A stretch of DNA of 13,041 nt from Promethearchaeota archaeon (lineage in GTDB: Archaea > Asgardarchaeota > Lokiarchaeia > Sigynarchaeales > SOKP01), in contig JAUXAJ010000130.1 in the NCBI GenBank assembly GCA_030620005.1, forward strand, positions 1 to 13,041, in the 5' to 3' direction. A model generated the notes under the pieces. The model saw nothing but the letters and a program-made list of their open reading frames with translations. It had not been told where the DNA came from and searched no databases. Positions 12,738 through 13,041 of this stretch are shown here, one piece after another. Position 1 is the stretch's first letter, and each line of letters starts with the position of its first letter. Both the position numbers and the translations under genes were made by a program.

Positions 12738-13041
12738 AATTTATTTAATTTTATCCAAAATTTAAATTAATTTAGAAAAATTGTAATTAATTTAGTTTTA
12801 CTTGATTTTTTTATTTCTGCCTTCAGACACCATCCAAATTTTTCAAAAATATGGCTATTTTCAAAAATAGTCAAAAATAGTCTTAGAATTTATATCTTTA
12901 ATAAATAACTTAAGTTTTGTAATTTTTTCTAAAGAATAATAAAGATCTTGTTTCTATTAATTTAAAACTTTAGTATCTTTAAAATTTGTACTAGTTTTAC
13001 ATCTATACGCAGCCCATTTTTAACGATAAGTTGATACTATT
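12738..13041. other. AT-rich right end of the window, no gene seen
   Basis: About 300 nt without a convincing reading frame. The only structure noted is the short-repeat and palindrome cluster at 12842-12880. A gene could start just beyond the window. Confidence 0.5.
12842..12880. repeat. Short repeat cluster TCAAAAATAG with palindrome
   Basis: TCAAAAATAG occurs twice in tandem (12861-12870, 12871-12880), with a third partial copy TTCAAAAATA at 12842-12851. CTATTTTCAAAAATAG (12855-12870) is a near-perfect palindrome. About 170-210 nt upstream of the E2 start; may be a protein-binding site. Confidence 0.4.

Overview
The window looks like AT-rich archaeal chromosome, most likely from an Asgard archaeon (Promethearchaeota, Lokiarchaeia-like). 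The basis is the mix of genes: a ubiquitin-like modifier with a C-terminal Gly-Gly, a canonical-fold E2 conjugating enzyme with HPN motif and active-site Cys, an SDS22-type LRR protein with a zinc ribbon, a wHTH-longin-like protein, an archaeal-type phosphoglycerate kinase, and TATA-like promoters with U-tract terminators. The lineage is an inference from gene content; no rRNA is present.

Layout. Positions 5-1426 (minus): a zinc-binding protein with a possible DENN-like centre and a small membrane protein, then tRNA-Val(GAC) at 1464-1557 carrying about 20 extra nt in the variable region. Positions 1789-3012 (minus): phosphoglycerate kinase split into N- and C-domain reading frames by a 33-nt hairpin-forming in-frame insertion that holds a stop codon and a restart ATG. 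Positions 3421-4600 (plus): a small unknown gene, possibly frameshifted, followed by larB (nickel-pincer cofactor synthesis). Positions 4838-7678 (plus): a wHTH-longin-like protein, a six-helix membrane protein and a TPR protein, each apparently with its own promoter. Positions 7760-10118 (minus): two large genes of unknown function in tandem, richer in CG dinucleotides than their neighbours and headed by a perfect palindrome. Positions 10559-12673: an LRR/PCI-like/zinc-ribbon protein and a ubiquitin-like protein on plus, convergent with the E2 on minus.

The most interesting region is the right end. A Ubl that needs C-terminal trimming (GG-ASY) lies next to an E2 with two unusual features: an extra loop of about ten residues just before the catalytic Cys, and an acidic tail ending in a SUMO-interacting-motif-like patch. 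An LRR adaptor-like gene sits just upstream. No E1, RING or JAMM protease is in the window, so the pathway must draw these from elsewhere. The second notable theme is two short hairpin-bearing insertions, one in tRNA-Val and one in pgk. Both are compatible with archaeal RNA splicing, but neither forms a clean canonical bulge-helix-bulge by eye.
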